Positions 17,313 through 26,323 of a DNA stretch of 64,000 bases are shown piece after piece. The stretch is taken from contig CP131612.1 of assembly GCA_030686115.1 (NCBI GenBank), forward strand, positions 2,170,001 to 2,234,000. Reading direction: 5' to 3'. Below the pieces are notes generated by a model. The model had not been told where the DNA came from. It did not search any database and was given only the letters and a program-made list of their open reading frames with translations. A program made the position numbers and the translations under genes. This DNA is from Psychrobacter cibarius. GTDB taxonomy: Bacteria; Pseudomonadota; Gammaproteobacteria; Pseudomonadales; Moraxellaceae. The number at the start of each line of letters is the position of its first letter. Position 1 is the stretch's first letter.

Positions 17313-19760
17313 CTACCCCTTATCAAAATGACGCTCAACCTCGATGGACTGGTCAATCTCTAACGCTCTATTGCTGGATAAACGACCTGTGATAGTCGTA
17401 CCCCTGACCATACCAACCCATTGCTCACCATCGTTGACCTCAATCAAGGTCGATGGTTTTAACACACCGATATCTTGATGCAATGGCATTGATATACCGA
17501 TGTTACCAATATCACCAGTGTCACTCAATATCGATATACCTCGGCTAATTGCGGCTGCTTGCTCGGTTATTAGGTCGCTAGTGACCATTGATGGCTGATA
17601 ACCTCCGCTAGTACCTGTGCGCTTAACCAACGCGCCTATGCTGCCCTCACGCTCGCCATATACCGTCACACCATTGTAGCTAGGCTTATTGATACGACCG
17701 CGGCTACGACTGGTGATAAGCGATATTGGCAAGCTAATGCTAGGCTCTTGCGCTGCCCACTCCCATGATGGTATCGGATAATTAGCCAGCACATGAATAA
17801 TATCTTCGCTCATATGAGCGTTGATAAACCCACCTGCCGCCTCCGCTATCCATTGCAAGCTATTGATCGGCGTTCGACCTGTATAGCTGTAAGTATTGGC
17901 TGGCACATCCCAACCGTTTACACCTGCTAATTGCCAGTCAAGTGTAAAGCCTGACGGCACACCAAAGCGGTTTAATTCTTCATCTGCAATCTGCCTAGCT
18001 GTCATGGGCGTGTCGTACTTAAAGCCACGATGCTTGTAATACGGATGTGCCAACAGCATTGCGCGTGACTTACCTTTGATGGTCAATGAGCTTTCACCGA
18101 ATGACGCGCTGTCATCACAACCATCTAAGATGAATCGCCACAGATTGCCGTTACAAGTAAATTCCACGCCTATCTGTTGCTCATATGCCGTATTGACTTT
18201 AGATAGCTCTGACAGCGGCACAGTGGCACTAAATGACCATGTATAGCTATTACTATCAATGCCAACGCTAAAGCCTAGCAACTTAATCTCACGCCCATCA
18301 TCGGAGCGCGTTAATGAGACACTGTTTGTCACAAATATAACTCCTTTGTTATATGCCTCGCCTTTTTCGCCAATGAGCAGACTGAGCCATGCGATTGCGT
18401 CAAACGTAGTATTTGCGTTTACCGCCATGCCCGATGATTGACCAAACACTTTGGGCTTGCACATCACAACATCAAGCGTCGGATTGACTGCCAATGTTTT
18501 GCGCTTACATAAATACGTGTCCATGGCATCAGCATCAGTAGCTGACATTAACAATGTGCCACGTGGCATGGATAACGGCATGGCTAAACTACTAGACGCA
18601 CCCCTATCAGCAATGCGTCTTGTCATTGGTAATGCTAATTCGTCATTGTAAACATAGTGGCGTAATGCACCTGACCCACACTCCCAACCTTCAATTATTT
18701 GCTCTTTGAGTATGACTGTCTGTGATAAATTAGGCGGTACGTAGCGCAGTTTTGAGAATGGCAGCCTTGCAAACTCGGTTAGCACTTCTTCTTGCAGACT
18801 TAGGATCGTGCTACTTTCAAAGACAATCCTATTGCTATCTACTATTAGCTTTGCGGTCTCGGTGTGTATCGCTCTGGCAATTTGACGCCTAGCCATGGAC
18901 TCAAAACTATACCACTTGCTTTGACCAACCAACGCAGATTGCTCGGTGTCAATAGCCTTACTTTTACCTATGAGCTTTTGAGACTCAAAACCCTGCGCTT
19001 GGCCCAGACCAATTAATCTTGATTGCTCAGTCTTTGACTTAAGATTGATATGCAGCTGATCATTATTATCAAAACCTGATTGTACCGTGTCGCCCACGAG
19101 TTTTGATTGCTCAGCTTTGCTTGTTACGCTGTCACTAAGTCTTGCAGTGCAATCAAATCCTGACTGCTTACTAATACCAGTTGTTTTTGACTGCTCAAAC
19201 TTGATGCCTATCTCAAAAAAAGATGACCTCTCTACGTTTGAATCATAACTGATAGCAGCGCTTGCTGTCGGGTTTAGATTTCCATAAGCAACAATGCTAA
19301 CGTTTACATCGTTCTCAGATTCATCAACTGTCAATGTAGCTGACGCTGTAGGCGTTATATTAGCTATGGCAGTGATAGCAATCGTCACATCATCACTAAC
19401 ATCAGGCGGTGTAACTGGCACACCAACAACTGTGCCAAGTCTGCGCGTCATCCCTAGCGGTAATTCGATTGATGCTGGTTGCTCGCTCGCCTCTAAAGAC
19501 AAGGGGAGCGGCAAGCTGCTCGATATAAAGTAAATCGGTGGGGCTATCGTACCTAGCGGCTGAACCATCGATAAAGTGAGCGCATTAGCACTTGGTTGGT
19601 CGGTGCTTAATCGCTCCATACGTAACGGTAATGCATTAGCTAAAACATACTTGTAGCACGTTATGTCACCAATATTTCGATCAATCGATAACGATAGCTT
19701 GTTGGCTTTTGGTTGTGCTAATAGGTAGCGCTCAAGTAAGAGGCGTAACTGATTAGACAT
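17313..19760 (-). CDS. Large tail-tip/hub-like protein with internal repeats
   Basis: An 815-residue structural protein. Residues 16-113 hold a 39-residue repeat (QPKAN, QPSAN and QPASI at 16, 55 and 94). Residues 125-178 hold two 27-residue units (IANITPTASATL and YGNLNPTASAAI). Residues ~183-294 hold four 28-residue units, with EQS at 189, 217, 245 and 273. The C-terminal ~350 residues resemble a tail hub protein, including GRTPINSLQWIAEAAGGFI and YNGVTVYGERE. The repeats may form an adhesin-like extension. It is followed at once by a small beta protein gene. Confidence 0.75.
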   Translation of the reverse strand: MSNQLRLLLERYLLAQPKANKLSLSIDRNIGDITCYKYVLANALPLRMERLSTDQPSANALTLSMVQPLGTIAPPIYFISSSLPLPLSLEASEQPASIELPLGMTRRLGTVVGVPVTPPDVSDDVTIAITAIANITPTASATLTVDESENDVNVSIVAYGNLNPTASAAISYDSNVERSSFFEIGIKFEQSKTTGISKQSGFDCTARLSDSVTSKAEQSKLVGDTVQSGFDNNDQLHINLKSKTEQSRLIGLGQAQGFESQKLIGKSKAIDTEQSALVGQSKWYSFESMARRQIARAIHTETAKLIVDSNRIVFESSTILSLQEEVLTEFARLPFSKLRYVPPNLSQTVILKEQIIEGWECGSGALRHYVYNDELALPMTRRIADRGASSSLAMPLSMPRGTLLMSATDADAMDTYLCKRKTLAVNPTLDVVMCKPKVFGQSSGMAVNANTTFDAIAWLSLLIGEKGEAYNKGVIFVTNSVSLTRSDDGREIKLLGFSVGIDSNSYTWSFSATVPLSELSKVNTAYEQQIGVEFTCNGNLWRFILDGCDDSASFGESSLTIKGKSRAMLLAHPYYKHRGFKYDTPMTARQIADEELNRFGVPSGFTLDWQLAGVNGWDVPANTYSYTGRTPINSLQWIAEAAGGFINAHMSEDIIHVLANYPIPSWEWAAQEPSISLPISLITSRSRGRINKPSYNGVTVYGEREGSIGALVKRTGTSGGYQPSMVTSDLITEQAAAISRGISILSDTGDIGNIGISMPLHQDIGVLKPSTLIEVNDGEQWVGMVRGTTITGRLSSNRALEIDQSIEVERHFDKG

Positions 19761-19778
19761 TTAACACCTCAATTTAAG

Positions 19779-20108
19779 TTACTGCCAAGTTGCCCTAAGA
19801 GCTTGCTGCTCAATGATGGTTAAATCATTAGCAGGTGGTACTTCGTCCCACGCAAACGGCTCAAACTCTTTTTTATAATCTCGCACTATCACTAAATACC
19901 TGCTAGCAGCATTAAGACCCAAAAACATATAATGACCGTTTTTAAGCGAAGTAATGACTTGCTCAACTGCCATTGTTTGTGCGTTGAGCAGCCATATTTT
20001 ACGAGATGCAGGTTTGCCAGCCACTGTCACGATTCCATCGCCGCTACCTGCAATATAACCGCTATGCGCAAGCGATAGCGATGTATAGACCTTTGCAATT
20101 ACCTGCAT
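19779..20108 (-). CDS. Tail-associated protein with carboxypeptidase-regulatory-like fold (109 aa)
   Basis: The pattern GKPASRKIWLLNAQT, then GHYMFLGL, then YLVIVRDYKKEFEPFAWDE fits the small beta-sandwich used in many tail proteins between other domains. It lies one base from the upstream gene and 18 bp before the large tail protein, so it is part of the tail-tip operon segment. Function beyond a structural role is not known. Confidence 0.65.
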   Translation of the reverse strand: MQVIAKVYTSLSLAHSGYIAGSGDGIVTVAGKPASRKIWLLNAQTMAVEQVITSLKNGHYMFLGLNAASRYLVIVRDYKKEFEPFAWDEVPPANDLTIIEQQALRATWQ

Positions 20109-20109
20109 A

Positions 20110-21009
20110 TCAATACCCCCAATAGTCGAGATGTAAATACATGACGCTGCAATACTTAACTAAATAATCTTTACGTGAGTCATCGCGCCCTAGACACAGC
20201 TTTAGCACTGGGCGACCAGCCAAAGTGTCATCATACACACCAAACAAATCAACCTCTTGTGCTACCGTGCCGACTAACAAGCCGACTTGTTGTCCGATAA
20301 GCGTAGCGCCTGAATATAGATATAGGTCGCTCGTTAAATCAACGTTTATTAATCCGTATGATTCGTTTGTCTTGGTTAGCGCAACGATATTTGCAGATGA
20401 TAGCGTTGTAGTTTTTACGCCGCCAACATTATAATAAGTCTCAGCGGCGTACCCGTAAAAATCGTTAGTAAAGTTTGCTGAACCCGAAACCCCTGCATGC
20501 CAAAACCCAATGTTAGCGCCAGTATCACTAGCTGCGGCAGATTTGATTTGCCCCCAGTTTGTCACCCTTGCCATGCGCTTGTTGTTGTAAGGGTTGACTA
20601 AAATCTCAACAAACAATACACCTAACTGAGTAACAAGTAGTTGCCAACCATTTTCTGAAGATGCTTTATCCATACTGGAGAAGCTTTTGGACACAGCTCC
20701 CTTTGGAAAGCTTGTAGCGGTTCCTTGATAAAAGTAACTCCATGTGGTGGTGCCAGTAGAGCTGTCGCTAATTTTCAAGCGATAGTCGCTCATAGCTGCG
20801 CTAGGACTTACAAACTCAGCAACACTGCCAACCTCATTGACGATTGACCATCCAGCACTCGTTACAGCGCCGTAGCCTGTAACCAAGCACGCCTTTAGCA
20901 CAGCCTTTACGTCACCTGCCACGCGCGCGTTATAGTTAATCTGCGGAGCACCTGCATCGGTACTTTTAAAGCGTAGCACTGGTTCATTTACTGGATTTAA
21001 AAAACTCAT
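20110..21009 (-). CDS. Tail-tip or receptor-binding protein candidate (299 aa)
   Basis: The sequence is Ser/Thr/Gly/Tyr-rich and likely beta-sandwich, with no signal peptide. Residues ~130-180 (MARVTNWGQ, NIGFWHAGVSG) suggest a lectin-like body. Position among tail-tip genes, before a small beta protein and the repeat-rich hub, makes a receptor-binding or fibre role plausible, but no domain is recognised. The function is inferred from place and composition only. Confidence 0.6.
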   Translation of the reverse strand: MSFLNPVNEPVLRFKSTDAGAPQINYNARVAGDVKAVLKACLVTGYGAVTSAGWSIVNEVGSVAEFVSPSAAMSDYRLKISDSSTGTTTWSYFYQGTATSFPKGAVSKSFSSMDKASSENGWQLLVTQLGVLFVEILVNPYNNKRMARVTNWGQIKSAAASDTGANIGFWHAGVSGSANFTNDFYGYAAETYYNVGGVKTTTLSSANIVALTKTNESYGLINVDLTSDLYLYSGATLIGQQVGLLVGTVAQEVDLFGVYDDTLAGRPVLKLCLGRDDSRKDYLVKYCSVMYLHLDYWGY

Positions 21010-21017
21010 AATTGTCC

Positions 21018-21242
21018 TTATTTATTTAGTACGAACTCATATGGTCCGTGTGTAATCGGCTCGCACCCATCAGCAACGTAAGTAATGCCAACTATCATAT
21101 TTGCATCGTACTCAAACGACCAATTGCCAGCACCATCTGGTATCATCTGAGCAATACACTTGCCTGTTTTCCAATAGAATATAGACACGTAATCAATCGC
21201 TGTGCCGTCAAATCGCTTTGCTCTACCGTTTATCGTTGCCAT
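21018..21242 (-). CDS. Small beta-sandwich tail protein (74 aa)
   Basis: Begins MATINGRAKRFDGTAIDYV and continues with alternating strands (GAGNWSFEYDANMIVGITYV). It resembles the protein at 19779-20108 in its transthyretin/carboxypeptidase-regulatory-like pattern and is probably a minor tail component. It lies 1 bp from its upstream neighbour. Confidence 0.6.
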   Translation of the reverse strand: MATINGRAKRFDGTAIDYVSIFYWKTGKCIAQMIPDGAGNWSFEYDANMIVGITYVADGCEPITHGPYEFVLNK

Positions 21243-21243
21243 A

Positions 21244-21588
21244 TCACACGCCCATTGTTAGCGCCGTTAATGTCACATAGCCGCCTTGATATACTTGTGG
21301 CTTGTCAAGCGATAGCTCGGTTGCCACATCAAGCGTCGCCTCTAGCGTGCCATCAGCTGCAAATATTTTAGCCGCCGTGGGTACGCCCGATGTGACAGCT
21401 AAGACTTTAGGCGGCACTTTAAACGTCATGACCGCATTGGTAATCGACTCTTGAGCTGGATTGAGTAGCGCAAACTCAGCGGCAAGTGTTGCCCCTACAT
21501 AGAGCGACAACACCGAATTAGTACCGGCATTTAATCTATCAGCAATCCCTTGTAGGGCTGCATTTTTTGCATCAGCACTTAATATCAT
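21244..21588 (-). CDS. Tail-associated hypothetical protein (114 aa)
   Basis: Ala/Leu/Thr-rich soluble protein starting MILSADAKNAALQGIADRLN, a helical start then beta-rich. Its ATG overlaps the stop of the 550-codon upstream gene by 4 bp. No family is recognised; a structural tail role is inferred from position. Confidence 0.6.
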   Translation of the reverse strand: MILSADAKNAALQGIADRLNAGTNSVLSLYVGATLAAEFALLNPAQESITNAVMTFKVPPKVLAVTSGVPTAAKIFAADGTLEATLDVATELSLDKPQVYQGGYVTLTALTMGV

Positions 21589-23234
21589 GCTGCACCTCGC
21601 ACACGGTCAATGTTGGCATGATAGCCAATAGTGAAGTCGTAAGTATTTAAGCTGTCTATCTGATGTTGTTGGATAGCGCTGCCGAACCATACGGGATTCT
21701 TTGCTGCTTCGGTATTGAGTCGCACCACGTTAGCTGCTGACCAACCCGTGCTCCATGCTGCTACTGGTATCGTAAAATACGGATAGCCAGTCATGGGGTT
21801 AATAGGTGCTGTCAGTGTTGTTGTTGAGCCAGTGCCAATCTCACCCACTGTTTCACCAACGATACGAAATGCGGTAGCGCTCGTAAACACTAGCGCCCAT
21901 CGTTCTTCAATCGCATCACGATTAGTCACAACAATAGGGTTATTAGCTATCTGTAATTGAGCCTCAGCCCTATCGCCAATCAACTGATCGCTAAATTCTT
22001 TTGTCCACGACTTTTGGCTAAAGACGTTAAACGCTCGTGCTTGCATATCACCCATAAGCAACATGGTGCTAAATACTGCTGCATCTGTATAGTTGTGGGT
22101 AATAGGGTTTAGTAGATTGACTGTTTGATCGCTAATTGATGCCACTTTACCTAAGTCCATGATGCGATATTTAGCAGTCAATGGCGCTGTATAACCTGAC
22201 ATATCAAACATGCCGTTTAGCTGCAATGTGCCCGCGTCTAAATCAATATCAAGATAATCAAAGCTAACCCTTGCATCATTGGCATCAACCACATTTACAT
22301 CGGATAGACGCTCAAAACCCAAATCAAACGTGTCGTTTGGCGCGTTGGTTGGTAGCTGCATCGATTTTAATTCAGTAATTGTTACTAAGTCGCCTGCTAC
22401 AACAAACTCAATCAAACCGTCGTCTGGCAATCGAAATAAATCTACGCCAACCTTTTCGCTAGATAAAGATATGCCTGACGGTGCAATCCTAACGTTGCTT
22501 GATGTTAGCGAGATAGACGTTTCACCAGTAACCGCCGACGCTGCAAGTCTTGAAGCGCTGTAAAATCGCAAATCAGGAGGTCTACTTGTTGCGAATATCA
22601 CACCGGGCGTCGCTGTTTCTATCTGCCCAAAATCAAATTTTAAATATTGGTCGAATCCTATTGTTAGTTTTTGATTCATCCCCGACTCATACTGTGTGTC
22701 ATCATAAGGCTCTTTAACAACGCTTGTGATTTTCACGTATTGCTGCTTACCCTCTGCCATGCCGTCTGGCTGCGTCAACAGCAAAACATCACCTATCGCA
22801 AGATTTTGAATGGCGATAATATTGTTTGCAATAAACTCAATACTTCTCACTCCTTTGTACTGCTTGCCCAAGTAGCGCATAGGGATATTAATATCAGCTG
22901 TAGTATAGCTTTGCATGTATTCCACAGCATCAGTACGTCTATCAGCAAAACTTGTGGCAGCAAACATAAACACCGAAGCGTTAGGGTTGCTAGGTATCTC
23001 TGTAATCAACACACGTGACGCTTGTAGTAAGTCAGTGCTAGGCGTTAAGACGGACGGGAATACTTTACGCAAGCGCACACGACCCTCTAGTGCGTCAATG
23101 TCTGACACATCAGGGAATAGATTGTTAGACACGCCATCGATGACGTCAATACCTGTAGGCAATCCGCCGCCATCAGGCGTATCTGCCATGACCTCGCTTT
23201 TTAGTATTTCTAAATCGTTTTGAGTAATCGCCAT
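21585..23234 (-). CDS. Large phage tail protein (549 aa), hypothetical
   Basis: A large beta-rich protein with no membrane segment or signal peptide. Residues ~55-220 contain VRLRKVFPSVLTPSTD and MRYLGKQYKGVRSIEFIANN; the C-terminus has WSTGWSAANVVRLNT. I recognise no named domain. Size and place, first of the tail-tip genes after tail tube and small genes, suggest a distal tail or baseplate-type component. The start is ATG at 23234; the ORF extends five codons further to a TTG. A boundary hairpin lies just upstream. Confidence 0.65.
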   Translation of the reverse strand: MAITQNDLEILKSEVMADTPDGGGLPTGIDVIDGVSNNLFPDVSDIDALEGRVRLRKVFPSVLTPSTDLLQASRVLITEIPSNPNASVFMFAATSFADRRTDAVEYMQSYTTADINIPMRYLGKQYKGVRSIEFIANNIIAIQNLAIGDVLLLTQPDGMAEGKQQYVKITSVVKEPYDDTQYESGMNQKLTIGFDQYLKFDFGQIETATPGVIFATSRPPDLRFYSASRLAASAVTGETSISLTSSNVRIAPSGISLSSEKVGVDLFRLPDDGLIEFVVAGDLVTITELKSMQLPTNAPNDTFDLGFERLSDVNVVDANDARVSFDYLDIDLDAGTLQLNGMFDMSGYTAPLTAKYRIMDLGKVASISDQTVNLLNPITHNYTDAAVFSTMLLMGDMQARAFNVFSQKSWTKEFSDQLIGDRAEAQLQIANNPIVVTNRDAIEERWALVFTSATAFRIVGETVGEIGTGSTTTLTAPINPMTGYPYFTIPVAAWSTGWSAANVVRLNTEAAKNPVWFGSAIQQHQIDSLNTYDFTIGYHANIDRVRGAA

Positions 23235-23261
23235 GTCATCATCCGTCAAATTTTGGGCATT

Positions 23262-23287
23262 AAAAAACCCACCTTGTTAGGGTGGGC
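23262..23287 (-). terminator. Hairpin with T-run before the 549-aa tail gene
   Basis: Minus-strand stem CCCACC/GGTGGG followed by TTTTTTAATGCCCAAAAT and the gene start. Confidence 0.65.
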
Positions 23288-23312
23288 TGTGGTTTTGCTA
23301 ATTAGGTTTTTA

Positions 23313-23513
23313 TTAAATACTATTACTACTTTCTGTTAGCGGCCTTATGATACACCTACCCCATATTTCACCGTTTGCATGATAAATCCAATCTTTATCG
23401 CATGTTGCATTGAGAGTCATATCAATATCGCCTAGCAGCTTTTTGTCATCGTCATCTAGCCACTCTGGACGTTTCTGATCGTTGGTGGTTATTTGAATTT
23501 TGTTATCACTCAT
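23313..23513 (-). CDS. Hypothetical phage protein (66 aa)
   Basis: Short acidic soluble protein (EWLDDDDKKLLGDID) with two cysteines and Trp-rich GEIWGRCIIRPL. It lies between a tail gene and a boundary hairpin. No family is recognised. The position is where tail assembly chaperones are often encoded, but there is no sign of a frameshift fusion. Confidence 0.55.
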   Translation of the reverse strand: MSDNKIQITTNDQKRPEWLDDDDKKLLGDIDMTLNATCDKDWIYHANGEIWGRCIIRPLTESSNSI

Positions 23514-23552
23514 GGCTATAACTCCTTGTAAATTATAACCAATTATACCACC

Positions 23553-23972
23553 TCACACGCTCGGTATCTCTAAAAACTTAAGCGTTACAGAAAATAGGTC
23601 GTCCAGTGATGGGCTGATAAAATCTTTAAGCGGTTTGGCGTTGATAGCCTCGCCTGTCGTGTCAAACATGACTTTTACGCGCTTAACTGTGCCATCGGCT
23701 CGATAATCAAGCCAAAAGGTAGCGCCCAACTTGTCACGCTCTGCTTTGAGCGCATTGACCGTACTACGTGTGAGGAAACCCATATCACTAGGCGCTTGCA
23801 TCGTGTAGGGTCTGCCAGCCTTTCTAATAGACTGCTCGACAATCATAGTACCGTCTAATGCGTACTTGGTGCTTGATGCCAGCGACGACCACTCATGCTC
23901 GTCGCTAGGGTATAACTCGTCATCAAGCTCAATAATAGCGCCTGTGATGGTATTAGTGAGCTTGGTGTCCAT
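23553..23972 (-). CDS. Tail-associated hypothetical protein (139 aa)
   Basis: Encoded immediately downstream of the tail tube gene (9 bp gap). It begins MDTKLTNTITGAIIELDDEL and has a mixed alpha/beta pattern with YTMQAPSDMGFLTRSTVNAL. No family is recognised. A role in the tail tube or its completion is a positional inference. Confidence 0.6.
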   Translation of the reverse strand: MDTKLTNTITGAIIELDDELYPSDEHEWSSLASSTKYALDGTMIVEQSIRKAGRPYTMQAPSDMGFLTRSTVNALKAERDKLGATFWLDYRADGTVKRVKVMFDTTGEAINAKPLKDFISPSLDDLFSVTLKFLEIPSV

Positions 23973-23981
23973 GAGTTATCC

Positions 23982-24758
23982 TTAAGGTGTAGGGTTTTTA
24001 ACGATGTTGATAATGCGGCCATAGCCATCTAGCAAGCTACCATCTGATTGTACTTGGTCTTGCACAATAAGCGCCGTACCACCAAATGTAAGTTCACCAA
24101 CTTCTTCGTTGATAAATTGCATCGAGTTATCAGTTTTCGGGCTGTAACGATATAACTCAAACGACATAGGATCACCGCCGAATGAATCAACACCTCTAAA
24201 GAACACATAGTATTCAGCATTATCAGGCATTGAGAAAAATTCAGATACCGTGATATCGCCCTCGGTATAACTGGCTTTAAATGGACCCGTAAACGATCCT
24301 AATTCTTTGAAAGTAATTACACCATAATCCGCATCTAGTGTGTAGTTAGTGCCTTCGACAAGCGTGCCAGGTGTGCCTGTACTATCGGTAATAGTTAACA
24401 GTGAGATATTAACGCCGTTCAGCTTAACCGACTCACCAGCCAATGCGGTAGCGATCACCTCATCAACAACAGCATGTGAGCCTTTGCTGATTAGCTCAGC
24501 ACCAAATGCCAGTGCTACGTCTGCCGGTACAAGCTCGTTAGTCGTTGCTGATAGCTCAACCGTGCGACCAGTGGTTAGGATTTTAGCGTCTGCACGTTTG
24601 CCAGTTTTAGTTTCTTTGATGGTCGTGCTTTCAGTAGATACGCTTAGCTCAACCGACGTTTGGTTGCCAAGTTCGCGGATTGTGGTACGTTTGCCATCTA
24701 CAATACGCGCAATCATCAGCGAGCCTTGTAGCGACTTAAAATGTTCATTTCTAGCCAT
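23982..24758 (-). CDS. Major tail tube protein
   Basis: A 258-residue protein with the tail-tube pattern: an N-terminal strand region (SLQGSLMIARIVDGKRTT), a Thr/Ser/Glu-rich loop with TTIKETKTGKRADAK, then FKASYTEGDITVSEFFSMPD and a C-terminal domain with SFELYRYSP. This is the usual layout for siphovirus tail tube subunits. It follows the tail terminator-like gene and precedes tail accessory genes, as expected. No sheath gene is nearby. Confidence 0.8.
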   Translation of the reverse strand: MARNEHFKSLQGSLMIARIVDGKRTTIRELGNQTSVELSVSTESTTIKETKTGKRADAKILTTGRTVELSATTNELVPADVALAFGAELISKGSHAVVDEVIATALAGESVKLNGVNISLLTITDSTGTPGTLVEGTNYTLDADYGVITFKELGSFTGPFKASYTEGDITVSEFFSMPDNAEYYVFFRGVDSFGGDPMSFELYRYSPKTDNSMQFINEEVGELTFGGTALIVQDQVQSDGSLLDGYGRIINIVKNPTP

Positions 24759-24775
24759 GGTATTTTCTCTCTTAA

Positions 24776-25222
24776 TTAGATTTTGCGTAAAATTTCAAAC
24801 ATGAACGGAAAGTAAGCAAAGCCGCTATCACTGCCATTGGTTACTGGTGAGGCGGTTTTATCAAAGCGGCCATAACCTTTTAGCTCTGGATTAAAGCCCA
24901 TCATGCAATCGTGTAGCTGCATGATGTAAGGGTCAGCAAGTGCTCGTATGCTATGGGTATCGACAGACTGAGCGCATGTATCATTGATTTTTAAGACGAT
25001 TAGCCATTGGTCATACTGGATTGATTTAGCTGGACCATTACGCCCTACCTGCTCGCTAAAGCGTTCGCCATACCAGATAATGCTGACGGATGGCGCGTTA
25101 TTTCGATTATCAAGCATCTCATCAATACTAAAAGGCGTATCAACATCGATAAGCCCTGCAACATTGGCTTTTATGTGCTCAACCAGTATCGGCTCAACAG
25201 CAAAATACTCTAAGGTGCTCAT
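24776..25222 (-). CDS. Tail terminator-like protein (Mu Gp37-like)
   Basis: A 148-residue protein beginning with a helix (EPILVEHIKANVAGL), then VSIIWYGERFSEQVGRNGPA and QYDQWLIVLKIND, the alternating alpha/beta pattern of tail terminator proteins related to Mu gp37. It caps the tail tube during assembly. It overlaps the upstream Gp36-like gene by 4 bp, the conserved Gp36-Gp37 order. Confidence 0.7.
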   Translation of the reverse strand: MSTLEYFAVEPILVEHIKANVAGLIDVDTPFSIDEMLDNRNNAPSVSIIWYGERFSEQVGRNGPAKSIQYDQWLIVLKINDTCAQSVDTHSIRALADPYIMQLHDCMMGFNPELKGYGRFDKTASPVTNGSDSGFAYFPFMFEILRKI

Positions 25223-25596
25223 ACGACCATTGCCCCCGATCTAAAACTTTCATCGTAAAAATCACCTGTCTTGTCAATCACTTTGCTGTCATCATCAATC
25301 AAAGCTAATTTCCCAGACGCTATTTTGTCCAGCCACAAAACAAGGTTTTTGTAATCCTCATTAACATCATCAGGACGCTTGTTTTTGAATAGCTTGTAGC
25401 GAGCAACCAAAGCCGTAGCATCTTTTAATGAGCTTGGAATGGTCGTTAGTGGCAAGTAATCGGACACGTAGCTGTTAACGTACCTTGTGGCATCAGCAAT
25501 GCGCGTAGCAGTCGCATCAGGGTCATTGATATTGCGCTCTAACCCTGCGATGTCAGCCTCGCCATATCTGTCTACTAAATCATCTCTAGTAATCAT
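25219..25596 (-). CDS. Head-tail connector, Gp36-like (DUF1320)
   Basis: A 125-residue helical protein. MITRDDLVDRYGEADIAGLE followed by DATATRIADATRYVNSYVSD, then LPLTTIPSSLKDATALVARY, is the pattern of Mu Gp36/DUF1320 connector proteins that add to the portal ring. Its neighbours (Gp37-like after, morphogenesis protein before) agree. Confidence 0.82.
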   Translation of the reverse strand: MITRDDLVDRYGEADIAGLERNINDPDATATRIADATRYVNSYVSDYLPLTTIPSSLKDATALVARYKLFKNKRPDDVNEDYKNLVLWLDKIASGKLALIDDDSKVIDKTGDFYDESFRSGAMVV

Positions 25597-26078
25597 TATT
25601 TCACCTTGAATTGCAATTTTTCGCGTAGCTGACCAGTATCTAGTAATGGTGTGCTGCCCTGCTTGCGATATATAGTCTCTTCTGCTAACGGTTTGAAGTT
25701 GCCTCGAACCTTCATGTAAGACCTAATATCTTCGATAGCAACAAGCCCTAATTCATTCCAAGACCTTTGCAACGTCTTTTTACGCCTAAATATTGGTGTA
25801 ATATTGGCTTTCACCATTAGACCGTACTTACGCCTATTGGCATCAAGCGCGGGCTGCATGAATGGTCGGGCTGGAACGCCACGACCTTCCTCATGATTTT
25901 GTGCCAAATCCTTCATAGATATCGGGTCGGGGTTCGGATCACGCCTTGCGCCTATCGGGTGTTTGTACATTGACCTTGCGTCGTAACCAACTTCAATAGT
26001 GGCTTGATACTTGTTGGTTATGCTTCGGATGCGATCTAAAAGACCATTGTCTTTTTGAGTGACCTGAGCGACTATCAT
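25596..26078 (-). CDS. Virion morphogenesis protein (Mu gpG / HK97 gp10-like)
   Basis: A 160-residue basic protein. The stretches RGVPARPFMQPALDANR and PLAEETIYRKQGSTPLLDTG, then QLREKLQFKV, fit the morphogenesis family of head-tail joining/tail completion proteins. It shares one base with the downstream connector gene and overlaps the upstream small gene by 4 bp. Confidence 0.72.
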   Translation of the reverse strand: MIVAQVTQKDNGLLDRIRSITNKYQATIEVGYDARSMYKHPIGARRDPNPDPISMKDLAQNHEEGRGVPARPFMQPALDANRRKYGLMVKANITPIFRRKKTLQRSWNELGLVAIEDIRSYMKVRGNFKPLAEETIYRKQGSTPLLDTGQLREKLQFKVK

Positions 26079-26323
26079 TTTTCGGTCTTAGCGTCTGCCT
26101 TTACTGTGGCTTTAGGCGCAGGTTTCAGATCAGGATTAACCACGGTTTTATTGGCGGCTTTATCTACAACCAAATCACCGTTTGCGAATAGCTTGGCACC
26201 AATGCCGTTATTCTTAACTTTGGCAATCTGGTCATCTGCTAAATCGATAGCCACGCCTTTTTTAAAGGCGATATCTGCTACCGTGTAGCTGTCATGTGCG
26301 CCCACGTATTTAATCTTTGGCAT
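26075..26323 (-). CDS. Small structural-region protein, paralogue B (82 aa)
   Basis: It begins MPKIKYVGAHDSYTVADIAF with KKGVAIDLADDQI next, and ends in an Ala/Lys-rich tail. The pattern Y-G-x6-V-x4-F-x-KGV-x3-L-x-D-x-Q is shared with the protein encoded immediately upstream, so the two look like a tandem duplication. No enzymatic motif is seen. It may be a head-decoration or joining accessory. Confidence 0.65.
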   Translation of the reverse strand: MPKIKYVGAHDSYTVADIAFKKGVAIDLADDQIAKVKNNGIGAKLFANGDLVVDKAANKTVVNPDLKPAPKATVKADAKTEK

